A stretch of DNA of 15,115 nucleotides, from assembly GCA_016292705.1 (NCBI GenBank), contig JAEDHZ010000012.1, positions 1 to 15,115 of the forward strand, in the 5' to 3' direction. Positions 6,100-13,185 of this stretch are shown here, piece by piece. The stretch's first letter is position 1. Every line of letters begins with the position of its first letter. Under the pieces are notes generated by a model, which saw only the letters and a program-made list of their open reading frames with translations, was not told the origin of the DNA and made no database searches. A program made the position numbers and the translations under genes. The stretch is from Clostridiaceae bacterium (GTDB lineage Bacteria; Bacillota; Clostridia; Oscillospirales; Acutalibacteraceae).

Positions 6100-6876
6100 T
6101 TATTCTTCAACAGAAGCCTCGTCATTGACACTCTCATCAGCACGGAGCGTTCTCATCTGATTCTCATAGTCTGTCTGGAACTTCTTATAAACTTCAGTAA
6201 TCTGGTTGAGGTTGTTCATTGCAATATTCTGATATTTGCTCAGAGCCTCGCAGACAAAGTTATATGAGCCCTGCGATGTGCTTGCAGCCCAATCTCTTGC
6301 CATCTTTTTGTGTGCTTCGCAATCGGAATTGGTCTTTGCAATGAAAGCATTCATTTCTTTCTGGCAGTTGTCCTTAATCTCCTCTGCGCGGACTCTTGCC
6401 GCCTGGGTTATCGAATGGCTTGCAACCATTTCCTCTGCCTGAGCCTGAGCACGCTTGATGATGCTGTCGGCATCATCGTCTGCCTTCTGTGTTGTGGATT
6501 TGTAATATTCCTTTGCAGAGGCAACGATGCTGTTCTCCTCGCGGCGTGCATTATTGATAATGCTGTCCCGATTGGAAATGATGCTTTTCGCCTCGGAAAT
6601 CTCTCCGGGAAGCTTACGGGTAATGTACTGAACAAGGTGAGTAATCTGCTCGCCGTCAACAATCCTCTTCTTCTTTGAGAAAAAGAACTTCTTGCCGGTT
6701 GCAACAAAGTTTTCAAGCTCGTTTACAAGCTCCTCAAAATCGAGTGAGCCCCATCTTGTTTCGGCATCCTCTTCGTCATATTCGCCGAATTCTGAGATAT
6801 CCTCAAAATCGTCCTCATCCTGATTAACATCTTCGACCTCAAGGTCTGTTTCAAGATCATAGAAATTATTTGCCAT
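6100..6876 (-). CDS. Acidic coiled-coil protein, DivIVA/ATP synthase B-like helical region
   Basis: A 258-aa cytoplasmic protein with no signal peptide or membrane segment. Residues 1-55 are extremely acidic and probably disordered, a short basic patch FFFSKKKR lies at 64-71, and residues about 72-240 are almost continuous helix rich in Ala, Glu, Lys and Gln with long coiled-coil character. The pattern resembles DivIVA-type or ATPase subunit-like helical proteins that clostridial genomes often carry near rsmD and coaD; I recognise the type, not a named family. The C-terminus is again acidic. The start is the ATG at 6876 with AAAGGA 9 nt upstream; a TTG three codons earlier lies too near that site. 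The coaD stop is 66 bp upstream on the same strand. A role in division-site or envelope organisation is only a guess. Confidence 0.8.
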   Translation of the reverse strand: MANNFYDLETDLEVEDVNQDEDDFEDISEFGEYDEEDAETRWGSLDFEELVNELENFVATGKKFFFSKKKRIVDGEQITHLVQYITRKLPGEISEAKSIISNRDSIINNARREENSIVASAKEYYKSTTQKADDDADSIIKRAQAQAEEMVASHSITQAARVRAEEIKDNCQKEMNAFIAKTNSDCEAHKKMARDWAASTSQGSYNFVCEALSKYQNIAMNNLNQITEVYKKFQTDYENQMRTLRADESVNDEASVEE

Positions 6877-6942
6877 GGTAAACAATCCTTTCTTTAAGAA
6901 ACTGTATCTTTATATATGAATACCGCTTTTTCCGAATACTAT

Positions 6943-7437
6943 TCATTCAGTCTCTCTCAAGCGGTCAATTATATCCCTGCTTACTTCCTCGGGCAGGAAA
7001 GGCGCAACATCTCCTCCGAGGCGGCAGACCTGCTTAATCATGCTGGAGGAAAGGAACATATTATCTGCTCCGGCAGCCATGAATATTGTTTCAACAGCGC
7101 TGTTAAGCTTTTTGTTGGTGAGTGCCTGCTGAAACTCATCTTCAAAATCGGACACGGCGCGAAGTCCCTTGACAATAACATCCGCATCCTTTTTTCTTGC
7201 GTATTCGGCAAGCAGACCAAAATCGCAGTCAACCTCAACATTGGGCAAATCCTTTGTGCATCGCCTGATGAGCTCCATCCGTTCATCAACGGAAAAGCAG
7301 GCTGTGTTCGCCTTGCGGTAGTTAGACATCACAACAACAATAACACGGTCAAAAAGCTTTGCGCTCCTTTTGATGATATCAAGATGACCGTCGGTTATCG
7401 GATCAAACGAGCCGGGACAGATAGCTGTTTTTCTCAT
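6943..7437 (-). CDS. coaD: Phosphopantetheine adenylyltransferase
   Basis: A 164-aa cytoplasmic enzyme that joins 4'-phosphopantetheine and ATP to give dephospho-CoA and pyrophosphate, the penultimate step of coenzyme A synthesis. Seen: the nucleotidyltransferase motif GSFDPITDGH at residues 9-18 (T/HxGH with His18), the substrate-binding VKGLRAVSDFEDEFQ segment (89-103) and SSSMIKQ (130-136), the counterpart of the conserved SSS-x-V/I-(K/R) signature. Length is normal. Its ATG overlaps the rsmD stop by 4 bp (ATGA), so the two are translationally coupled; rsmD-coaD is a widespread gene pair in bacteria. The coiled-coil protein follows 66 bp downstream. Confidence 0.98.
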   Translation of the reverse strand: MRKTAICPGSFDPITDGHLDIIKRSAKLFDRVIVVVMSNYRKANTACFSVDERMELIRRCTKDLPNVEVDCDFGLLAEYARKKDADVIVKGLRAVSDFEDEFQQALTNKKLNSAVETIFMAAGADNMFLSSSMIKQVCRLGGDVAPFLPEEVSRDIIDRLRETE

Positions 7438-7988
7438 TGTTTATCCTCCTTTTCGGGGATACGGTACAAAAACAGACTGACCTTGCCGTATTTATACTTT
7501 TTCATGAGTCTGAAATCTGCAACACTCTCCGGCATCTTCTCATCCGGCGGAGCTTCGCAGAGGATGCAGCCGCCCTCTTTCATAACGGAGGGAACAAGCT
7601 CAAGCGCCTGCTGCAAAAGACCGGTGGAATACGGCGGGTCAAGGAAAGCTATGTCAAACTCCGGAGAACGGTTTTTCAAAAACGAAAGACTGTCGCCGCA
7701 GATTACCGAGGCATTTTTTGAAAAACCGGTAAGCTCAAGATTCTTGCGGACGATGTCCGCAGCTTTTTTTGAGCGGTCAACAAAAACGACACTCTGCGCT
7801 CCGCGTGAGAGCGCCTCAATGCCAAGTTGACCCGAGCCCGCAAAAAGGTCAAGCACACGCCTGCCCTCAAGCTCAAACTGAACGATGCTGAACAAAGCCT
7901 CCTTGACTCTGTCCGTTGTGGGACGAACATCGTTACCCTCAAGTGTAAAAAGCCGCCGTCCCCGGGCGGAACCCGTAATAACTCTCAT
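7434..7988 (-). CDS. rsmD: 16S rRNA (guanine(966)-N(2))-methyltransferase RsmD
   Basis: A 184-aa S-adenosylmethionine-dependent methyltransferase that modifies G966 of 16S rRNA during 30S assembly. Seen: the family N-terminus MRVITGSARGR, TDRVKEALFS (25-34), the AdoMet-binding motif LDLFAGSGQLGIEALSRGA (46-64), an acidic VD at the end of strand 2 (70-71), and the catalytic LDPPY (116-120). The ATG at 7988 is chosen because AAAGGAG lies 4 nt upstream and family members begin with this sequence. A longer frame from 8054 would start almost at the predicted transcript 5' end. It is the first gene after the promoter at 8066-8094 and overlaps coaD by 4 bp. Confidence 0.97.
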   Translation of the reverse strand: MRVITGSARGRRLFTLEGNDVRPTTDRVKEALFSIVQFELEGRRVLDLFAGSGQLGIEALSRGAQSVVFVDRSKKAADIVRKNLELTGFSKNASVICGDSLSFLKNRSPEFDIAFLDPPYSTGLLQQALELVPSVMKEGGCILCEAPPDEKMPESVADFRLMKKYKYGKVSLFLYRIPEKEDKQ

Positions 7989-8050
7989 GCTTCTCCTTTG
8001 CACCGGACAGCAAAACCGCCGAAAAGGCCTTTGAAAACGCTGAACGGAGG

Positions 8051-8065
8051 ACATATACGATATGT
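8051..8065. promoter_or_regulatory. Palindrome immediately downstream of the rsmD -10 box
   Basis: ACATAT-ACG-ATATGT is a perfect 6+3+6 inverted repeat covering the predicted transcription start, directly next to the -10 hexamer. The position suits an operator, though an AT-rich palindrome of this size can arise by chance. Confidence 0.4.
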
Positions 8066-8094
8066 ATTATCTCATTTTTCACTGAAAAATGCAA
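8066..8094 (-). promoter_or_regulatory. Promoter of the rsmD-coaD run
   Basis: On the minus strand TTGCAT (8089-8094), a 17-bp spacer and GATAAT (8066-8071). The start point would be near 8058, giving a leader of about 70 nt before rsmD. No convincing terminator separates it from yhaM, so read-through from upstream is also likely. Confidence 0.65.
8073..8091. promoter_or_regulatory. Perfect 8-bp-arm palindrome in the rsmD promoter spacer
   Basis: CATTTTTC-ACT-GAAAAATG fills the spacer and overlaps the -35 hexamer. Arms of 8 bp with a 3-bp centre have the size of a repressor site. It has no following T tract on the minus strand, so it is not a clear terminator for yhaM. Confidence 0.45.
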
Positions 8095-8160
8095 CACTAT
8101 TTTGTTAATTTCTCGCTTTTACCACAATTTCACGCATAATAATGCACATTTTGCTGTGAT

Positions 8161-9129
8161 TTATTCCAAATTTGCTTTCGGAAATACTTCTTTTCTTCCC
8201 GTATTGAAAAGTTTTCTGTTGTCAAGTGCCCACTGTCTCTGGGTAAAACCACCCTTTTCAACGGCGGAAACCGCCGCCGTAATTTCGTAAACGGTTGCGT
8301 CGAGAGTGTCAAGCTGATTGAGTATCTCCGCCTCAAGAGTCATCGGGCGCACCGCTGCGCCGAACTCCGGGTCGCCGTGGTGCGAGATTGCCATGTGTTC
8401 AAGCAAAACCGCCTTTTCCTCGCTTATGCCGAGCTGTTTTGCCTTTTCGTCAATCTTCATGGCTCCCATAACAAGGTGGCCGAGCAGCTCGCCTTTAATC
8501 GAATAGCTTTTTACCATCCCGATATTGTTGACATCAAATTCATCAATTTTGCAGATATCGTGCAATATCGCCCCGGCAAAAAGAATGTCTCTGTCAACTG
8601 CGGGGTAAAGACCCGAAACAGCCTCGCAAAGCTTCAGCACGGAAAGCGTGTGATAAAGAAGTCCGCCGCGGATTGCATGGTGAAGCTTGAATGCTGCCGG
8701 CCAGAAAAGAAGCTTTTCCTCGTTTTCGTCAATAACTGCCGCTGTGAGTGTTCTGATTTCCTCGTCCTTTATGCTGTTTATGTAAGCTCTTATCTGAGCC
8801 AGCATATCCTTTCCGGCATATTCGGCAGAGGGAACAAACTGTGAAATATCAACAGAGTCCTCTTCCCGGACATGTCTTATGCGGTCAATCCGAAACTGAT
8901 CCGTTCCGTTATACTTTGAAAGTGTTCCCCTGACCTTTACAAAATCTCCGGTTTCATACTCACCGTGAACATCAGCTTTATAATCCCAGAGCTTTGCGTT
9001 GATTTCTCCGCTTTTGTCGCTGAGGGTAAAGTCGCAATACGGAACGCCCTTGACATTGACTTTTATCTCCGCAGTTCGGACAACACAAAAGCCCTCTGTT
9101 GCTCCGTTTTTATAAGTGACAAAATCCAT
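8161..9129 (-). CDS. yhaM: YhaM-type 3'-5' exoribonuclease (OB-fold plus HD domain)
   Basis: A 322-aa protein with the YhaM architecture. Residues 1-90 form an OB-fold nucleic-acid-binding domain (TLSDKSGEINAKLWDY at 35-50). The rest is an HD-type metal-dependent phosphohydrolase with LHHAIRGGLLYHT (149-161), the HD pair His190-Asp191 followed by ICK, HL at 218, SHHG (249-252) and a terminal LDTLDA (273-279). YhaM of Bacillus subtilis trims RNA (and DNA) from the 3' end with divalent metals; the same activity is expected here. It starts 48 bp after yitT on the same strand and belongs to the obg-mrnC-yitT run. The binding site AAAGG is about 12 nt from the ATG, rather distant, so translation may be modest. 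Confidence 0.93.
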   Translation of the reverse strand: MDFVTYKNGATEGFCVVRTAEIKVNVKGVPYCDFTLSDKSGEINAKLWDYKADVHGEYETGDFVKVRGTLSKYNGTDQFRIDRIRHVREEDSVDISQFVPSAEYAGKDMLAQIRAYINSIKDEEIRTLTAAVIDENEEKLLFWPAAFKLHHAIRGGLLYHTLSVLKLCEAVSGLYPAVDRDILFAGAILHDICKIDEFDVNNIGMVKSYSIKGELLGHLVMGAMKIDEKAKQLGISEEKAVLLEHMAISHHGDPEFGAAVRPMTLEAEILNQLDTLDATVYEITAAVSAVEKGGFTQRQWALDNRKLFNTGRKEVFPKANLE

Positions 9130-9177
9130 AATACACCATACCTTTCAAATCAGGATATTCTCAAAATATATAAACAC

Positions 9178-10023
9178 TCAAAGCCTGAAGCCCGTTCCGA
9201 AAACCTCGCCGGCATCGGTAATCACGGTAAAAGAATCGGCATCCGTTTCCTTAATCATCCGGCTGATGAGCGATGCCTCGCTTGCCCTTGCGGCGCAGAG
9301 CAGAAGTGTTTTTTCCTTTCCCGTATAGCCGCCGGTAACATTCATCGCCGTTACACCGCGCCCTGCCTGCCTTGTTATTCTTTCAATAATTTCCTTTTCC
9401 TTTGATGTGATGATGAACAGAAGCTTGCTGTGATCTGCGCCGTAAAGCACAAGGTCAATCGTCTTTGTTGAAACAAAAAGAGACACCGCCGCATACATGA
9501 CGCTTTCAAACCTTCCGAAAACCACCCAGGAAAGAGCGATGACAACAAGGTCAAAAATGAGAATGAGGCTGCCCATTGAGGCAAGAGGTCTCTTTTTGCG
9601 GACAAGGCTCGCCGCAAGCTCCGTTCCTCCCGTTGTTGCGCCGGCAAGGAGAACAAGGCCGAGTCCGAAGCCGGAAAGAACTCCGCAAAAAAGCGCCGCA
9701 AGGAGCGTATCGCCTGTGTAATGCGGAATGAACAGCGAAAACACATCAATGACAACGGTGAAAAAAGTCGTCACAAGAATTGTTCTGACAACAAAGCGTT
9801 TTCCGAGCATGAACCTTGCAAGAACAAACAGCGGAACATTGAAAAGGAAAATCGAAAGCCCGACGGGCATTGACGCAACAAGATGGTTGAGCATTGTTGC
9901 AAGCCCAGTGAATCCACCCTGAACAATGGAGTTCGGAACGGCAAACATATTCACGGCAGTACCGTATACCGCCGCACCGAGAACAACAAAAAAGGAATCT
10001 GCCAATATTCTTTTAACTTTCAA
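9178..10023 (-). CDS. YitT-family membrane protein (DUF161/DUF2179)
   Basis: A 281-aa integral membrane protein. About five to six hydrophobic segments lie between residues 8 and 185, with the family's conserved Asn/Gly-rich elements (NSIVQGGFTGLA near residues 31-42, GATTGGTELAA near 127-137). The C-terminal cytoplasmic domain (about 198-281) is DUF2179-type with RGVTAMNVTGGYTG and KTLLLC. YitT proteins are common in Firmicutes; the molecular function of most is unknown and transport is presumed. The start appears to be TTG at 10023, preceded by AAAGGCGGGG, with no suitable ATG nearby. It follows mrnC by 29 bp and precedes yhaM by 48 bp in the obg operon. Confidence 0.93.
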   Translation of the reverse strand: MKVKRILADSFFVVLGAAVYGTAVNMFAVPNSIVQGGFTGLATMLNHLVASMPVGLSIFLFNVPLFVLARFMLGKRFVVRTILVTTFFTVVIDVFSLFIPHYTGDTLLAALFCGVLSGFGLGLVLLAGATTGGTELAASLVRKKRPLASMGSLILIFDLVVIALSWVVFGRFESVMYAAVSLFVSTKTIDLVLYGADHSKLLFIITSKEKEIIERITRQAGRGVTAMNVTGGYTGKEKTLLLCAARASEASLISRMIKETDADSFTVITDAGEVFGTGFRL

Positions 10024-10052
10024 AAACGCCCCGCCTTTGCTGCGCTGAAAGC

Positions 10053-10478
10053 TTAATCTGCGGCTGCCTGAACCACAGAGTCCTCCTCAATGCAATCGAG
10101 GGTGAGGTCAAAAAGCTCCCTTAGTCTGTCGCTCTCCCCGCTCAGATAGAGAAAGCCGAAAAGCGCCTCAAGTCCGGTTGCATAGTGATAGTCGCTTTCA
10201 CTCGCATTTTTTGCTTTATGGTTAGTATGGGCATTTCTTCCCCGTTTCAAAACGGAAAGCTCTTTTTCGGAAAGTTTTTCCGAAAGCATTTTTGCCGCTT
10301 TCGCCTGGGAAGAGGCTCTGACCTGCGCAACGGCAAGAGAATGGAGCCGGTTCACCGGTCTGTTTGCAAGGCACACAAGCCTTTCCCGGACAAAAAGGTC
10401 AAACACCGCATCTCCGACAAAGGCAAGAGTGAGCGGACTCAACTGCGACGGATTGCAGTCACTTTCAAAAAATCTCAT
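10053..10478 (-). CDS. mrnC: Mini-ribonuclease III
   Basis: A 141-aa RNase III catalytic domain without a double-stranded-RNA-binding domain, the hallmark of Mini-III. In Bacillus subtilis this enzyme matures the ends of 23S rRNA in association with ribosomal protein L3. Seen: LAFVGDAVFDLFVRE (19-32) with Asp23 at the catalytic position, RGRNAHTNHKAKN (79-91) typical of the family, and the second catalytic block YATGLEALFGFLYL (99-112) with Glu104. AAGGA stands 9 nt before the ATG. It follows obg by only 14 bp and is surely co-transcribed. mrnC is more often found near cysS in Firmicutes, so the pairing with obg is a lineage feature; both products act on 50S subunit maturation. Confidence 0.97.
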   Translation of the reverse strand: MRFFESDCNPSQLSPLTLAFVGDAVFDLFVRERLVCLANRPVNRLHSLAVAQVRASSQAKAAKMLSEKLSEKELSVLKRGRNAHTNHKAKNASESDYHYATGLEALFGFLYLSGESDRLRELFDLTLDCIEEDSVVQAAAD

Positions 10479-10492
10479 TTTGCTGTTTCCTT

Positions 10493-11764
10493 TTAATTTA
10501 CAAATTCAAACTCAAAGTCATAAATGCTTACCGTGTCGCCCTCTTCAACGCCTTTTTCACGCAGAGCGTCAATTATTCCGCTTGAAACCAGAACCCTCTG
10601 AAGATACTGGAGCGATTCATAGTCATCCATATCGGTGCGTGCAATGATTGAGGCAAGCCACGGGGCATCAACAAAGAACACGCCGTCCTCAGCTGTAACG
10701 GTGAAGCCGGTGTTCTTCTTTTTGAGCACCACCTCAAGAGGTATTTCCTCGCTTTCAAAGCGTCTGACGGCCGGAAGAGTTGCAAGCTTCGCTGCGGCAG
10801 CATTTATTACCTCTTTTGTGCCCTCAAGAATCGGAGCGCACATTTCAAAATATTCAAGTCCTTTTTCTTCAATATACCTTCTGAAATCCTCACGCTGATC
10901 CTCTGTTGCAAGGTCAATCTTGTTTCCGGCAACAATCTGCGGACGCTTTGCAAGTTCGGGATTGAAGCGTTCCAGCTCAAGATTAATCTTTTCAAAGTCC
11001 TCCTTGGGGTCCCTGCCCTCGCTTCCGGCAACATCAACAATATGAATGAGCATCCGGCAGCGCTCAACATGGCGCAGAAATTCGTGTCCCAGTCCGACCC
11101 CCTCGCTTGCCCCCTCAATCAGGCCGGGGATGTCTGCAATAACAAAGGAGGTTCCCTCGCCAAGCGAGACAACACCAAGGACGGGAGTTATGGTTGTAAA
11201 GTGATAATCGGCGACAACAGGCTTCGCCTCACTGACAACAGAAATGAAGCTTGATTTTCCGACATTCGGAAAACCTAAAAGACCGACATCGGCAAGCAGC
11301 TTCAGCTCAAGCGTGACCTCCCATTCCTCACCGGGAGCACCTGACTTTGCAAAACGGGGAGTCTGGCGTGTGGGAGTTGCAAAGTGGCAGTTGCCCCAGC
11401 CGCCCTTGCCGCCCTTTGCGGCAACAAACGGCTCGTCCGAGGACATATCGCACATTACAACACCGCTTTGCGCCTCACGGATAACGGTGCCCTGCGGAAC
11501 GCGTATAATCAGGTCTTCGCCCTTTTTTCCGCTTTTCCTTGAGCCTGAGCCGTCCGCACCGTTCTGAGCTTTATACTTGCGCTTATACTTAAAATCGGCA
11601 AGAGTTGAAATGTTACTGTCGGCAACAAAAACAATATTACCGCCTCTTCCCCCGTCTCCGCCGTCCGGGCCGCCGGAAGCAATATACTTTTCACGGTGAA
11701 AAGCAACTGCGCCGTGGCCGCCGTCACCGGCCTTGATCAGGATTTTCGCCTTATCGACAAACAT
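10493..11764 (-). CDS. obg: GTPase Obg (CgtA)
   Basis: A 423-aa Obg GTPase, needed for late 50S ribosomal subunit assembly and linked to stress and sporulation control. Domains in order: glycine-rich Obg fold (1-157; GGDGGRGGNIVFVAD and KGGKGGWGN), GTPase domain (about 158-335) with G1 GFPNVGKSS (164-172), switch I TTITP (190-194), G3 DIPGL (211-215) and G4 NKID (281-284), then a C-terminal OCT domain (about 345-420) found in Firmicutes Obg. The G5 element reads CAP where SA is usual, a small deviation. GAGG lies 7 nt before the ATG. Obg often follows rplU-rpmA; here it instead heads its own operon behind a near-consensus promoter, with mrnC 14 bp downstream. Confidence 0.98.
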   Translation of the reverse strand: MFVDKAKILIKAGDGGHGAVAFHREKYIASGGPDGGDGGRGGNIVFVADSNISTLADFKYKRKYKAQNGADGSGSRKSGKKGEDLIIRVPQGTVIREAQSGVVMCDMSSDEPFVAAKGGKGGWGNCHFATPTRQTPRFAKSGAPGEEWEVTLELKLLADVGLLGFPNVGKSSFISVVSEAKPVVADYHFTTITPVLGVVSLGEGTSFVIADIPGLIEGASEGVGLGHEFLRHVERCRMLIHIVDVAGSEGRDPKEDFEKINLELERFNPELAKRPQIVAGNKIDLATEDQREDFRRYIEEKGLEYFEMCAPILEGTKEVINAAAAKLATLPAVRRFESEEIPLEVVLKKKNTGFTVTAEDGVFFVDAPWLASIIARTDMDDYESLQYLQRVLVSSGIIDALREKGVEEGDTVSIYDFEFEFVN

Positions 11765-11812
11765 TATGATACCTCTTCTTTCGTGAAAGGTTAAAAGCTA
11801 TATAACTTACAT

Positions 11813-11840
11813 ATTATACACTATTTTTTATATGTGTCAA
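11813..11840 (-). promoter_or_regulatory. Near-consensus promoter of the obg operon
   Basis: On the minus strand a perfect TTGACA (11835-11840), a 16-bp spacer and a perfect TATAAT (11813-11818). The leader before obg would be about 40 nt. This is the strongest promoter match in the window, fitting a constitutively needed operon. Confidence 0.8.
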
Positions 11841-11847
11841 ATTTAAC

Positions 11848-11861
11848 GCTGAAAATTCAGC
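11848..11861. repeat. Palindrome just upstream of the obg -35 box
   Basis: GCTGAA-AA-TTCAGC is a perfect 6+2+6 inverted repeat lying 7 bp upstream of the -35 hexamer, where an activator or upstream repressor could bind. It could also be a minor secondary hairpin behind the ATP-grasp terminator. Confidence 0.4.
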
Positions 11862-11876
11862 CGAAAGCAAATTCTC

Positions 11877-11917
11877 TAATAAAAATACGCACATCTGCCG
11901 AATAAGCAAATGCGCGT
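11877..11917 (-). terminator. Terminator of the ATP-grasp gene
   Basis: On the minus strand, ACGCGCAT (11910-11917) pairs with ATGTGCGT (11887-11894) with one G-T pair, followed by a T-rich run (TATTTTTATTAG). It begins about 12 bp after the stop codon. A second small hairpin, AAAACC (11920-11925) with GGTTTT (11934-11939), surrounds the stop codon itself. Confidence 0.65.
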
Positions 11918-11928
11918 TCAAAACCATT

Positions 11929-12948
11929 TTAAAGGTTTTCATAGCCCGGAATTCCATGGATAACCGGAAGAATACCCGTGTCCTTTCCGGAAAGGTTATA
12001 GTTCTGGAACATATCGTACCCGGGCAGGACATTGCCCTCAATGAGCACAGGGCCGTTTTCCGTAATTGCTGCATCCCAGCCGATATAGCCTACCTGGGGA
12101 ACAACATCGGCGCCTTTTTTGCAAAGTGCAACCGCTTCGTTGTGCATGGGAACGGCAAAATTCAAAAGGTCAACGCCGGTCATCGGGTGTGTATCATAGA
12201 AAAGCCCGGTCTTGTCGCAGAATGCTTTTGATGCAGATTTTCCGTTTTCGTCAAGCAGAATATACATTCCTCCGCTCGTGATATTGTCAACCGCCTTTGT
12301 TCCGTTGCCGAAGCGAAGAAGCGAATAGAGATAATGAACGCCGCCGTTTTTGTCTCTCAGCGTCACAATTCTTATTGAATTGACGGAGCTTGGGCAAAGG
12401 GCATTCATTGCCGGATGCTGCTTGATTTTTTCCTCAATAAGCACCTGTCCGTTTTCCTTGAGAGTGTTATAAAGGGCGGAAAAATCAGTATTTTCATCCG
12501 TTTCAATTTTTTCAATCTGCTGACCGCCGAAAGAACGCGGGAATTTTGCAAAAACTGTTTTGTGCTTTTTGCAAAAGGCGGCAAATTCACTTTCGTCCGC
12601 CTTTTCAAGATTCAGCCATTCCCTGCCGATAAACTCCGAGAACGCCTCGTCAAATTTGAGCTTGTCCTTGAAAAACGGAGTGTATTCCGGGTCGTTCGCC
12701 ATTGAGGAAAGGGCAACATTTTTGTTATAGGTGAGGAAAGTGTCACGCTTTGCGCCCTTGACCTTTGCAAAACCGAAAACGGTGTAATCAAGATAGCCGA
12801 TTCCCCTTTTTGCCGCACAAAGACACATGTCTGCGGCGGTAAGCAAACGGTTTGCGCCGTAATTGTTGTGGATTTGCGTGATATACATATTCATGCGCTT
12901 CAGGCTCATGGATTTTACTCTTGCTTTCAGATTTGAAAAATTGCTCAT
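11929..12948 (-). CDS. Sugar-transfer-associated ATP-grasp domain protein
   Basis: A 339-aa cytoplasmic protein with the C-terminal two thirds resembling the ATP-grasp family found near sugar-transfer and polysaccharide genes; ATP-grasp enzymes join a carboxylate to an amine or thiol using ATP. Seen: AKFPRSFGGQQIEKI (134-148), the likely nucleotide-contacting strand and glycine-rich loop with Lys135; LIEEKI (170-175); SSVNSIRIVT (188-197); VDNITSGGMYI (220-230); and GWDAAITENGPVLIEGN (290-306) with Asp292, Glu304 and Asn306 placed as metal ligands. The N-terminal 110 residues are basic and helical. GAGG lies 6 nt before the ATG at 12948; a TTG five codons earlier is less likely. It stands alone with its own promoter and terminator, so the substrate cannot be inferred from neighbours. 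Confidence 0.85.
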   Translation of the reverse strand: MSNFSNLKARVKSMSLKRMNMYITQIHNNYGANRLLTAADMCLCAAKRGIGYLDYTVFGFAKVKGAKRDTFLTYNKNVALSSMANDPEYTPFFKDKLKFDEAFSEFIGREWLNLEKADESEFAAFCKKHKTVFAKFPRSFGGQQIEKIETDENTDFSALYNTLKENGQVLIEEKIKQHPAMNALCPSSVNSIRIVTLRDKNGGVHYLYSLLRFGNGTKAVDNITSGGMYILLDENGKSASKAFCDKTGLFYDTHPMTGVDLLNFAVPMHNEAVALCKKGADVVPQVGYIGWDAAITENGPVLIEGNVLPGYDMFQNYNLSGKDTGILPVIHGIPGYENL

Positions 12949-12985
12949 ATTTAACCTCTTCAAAGATATTATTGTTTACTTGTTG

Positions 12986-13013
12986 ATTTTACCATTATGA
13001 TTTGATTTGTCAA
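12986..13013 (-). promoter_or_regulatory. Promoter of the ATP-grasp gene
   Basis: On the minus strand TTGACA (13008-13013), a 16-bp spacer and TAAAAT (12986-12991), giving a leader of about 30 nt. It faces away from the hydrolase promoter about 80 bp to its right. The remainder of the intergenic region (13014-13093) holds no gene that I can see. Confidence 0.65.
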
Positions 13014-13093
13014 CACAACAGAGAAAGATATTACGGAAATTCAGGATGAAACACAATAAAATTGACATTTGTCTCCTTTTTTCTGTTTCAGCC

Positions 13094-13122
13094 TTGCCAA
13101 CCTGAACAAACTGTGCTATACT
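13094..13122 (+). promoter_or_regulatory. Promoter of the secreted hydrolase gene
   Basis: TTGCCA (13094-13099), a 17-bp spacer and TATACT (13117-13122). The transcript would start near 13129 with a leader of about 57 nt that contains the hairpin at 13140-13166. Confidence 0.65.
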
Positions 13123-13139
13123 TTTTAAGTTAAATTTAA

Positions 13140-13166
13140 GGTATTTTCCAAATTCTTGAAAATACC
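13140..13166 (+). promoter_or_regulatory. Leader hairpin ahead of the hydrolase ribosome binding site
   Basis: GGTATTTTC (13140-13148) and GAAAATACC (13158-13166) form a perfect 9-bp stem with a 9-nt loop close to the predicted 5' end. It stops a few bases before the AGAAGG binding site and leaves that site free. A 5' mRNA-stabilising hairpin is the simplest reading; a protein site is possible. Confidence 0.5.
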
Positions 13167-13185
13167 AAAGAAAGAAGGAAAAATA

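Noticed and set aside
6916..7830. 304-codon open frame on the plus strand
   Set aside because: It lies antisense to coaD and rsmD, whose protein motifs are unmistakable, and its translation shows no family features.
7988..8054. 22-codon N-terminal extension of RsmD
   Set aside because: The extended start would lie within a few bases of the predicted transcript 5' end without a binding site, and family members begin at the downstream MRVI sequence.
10781..10842. Obg G5 element reading CAP rather than SA as a sign of a defective GTPase
   Set aside because: All other GTPase motifs are intact, and cysteine for serine at this position is a mild substitution.
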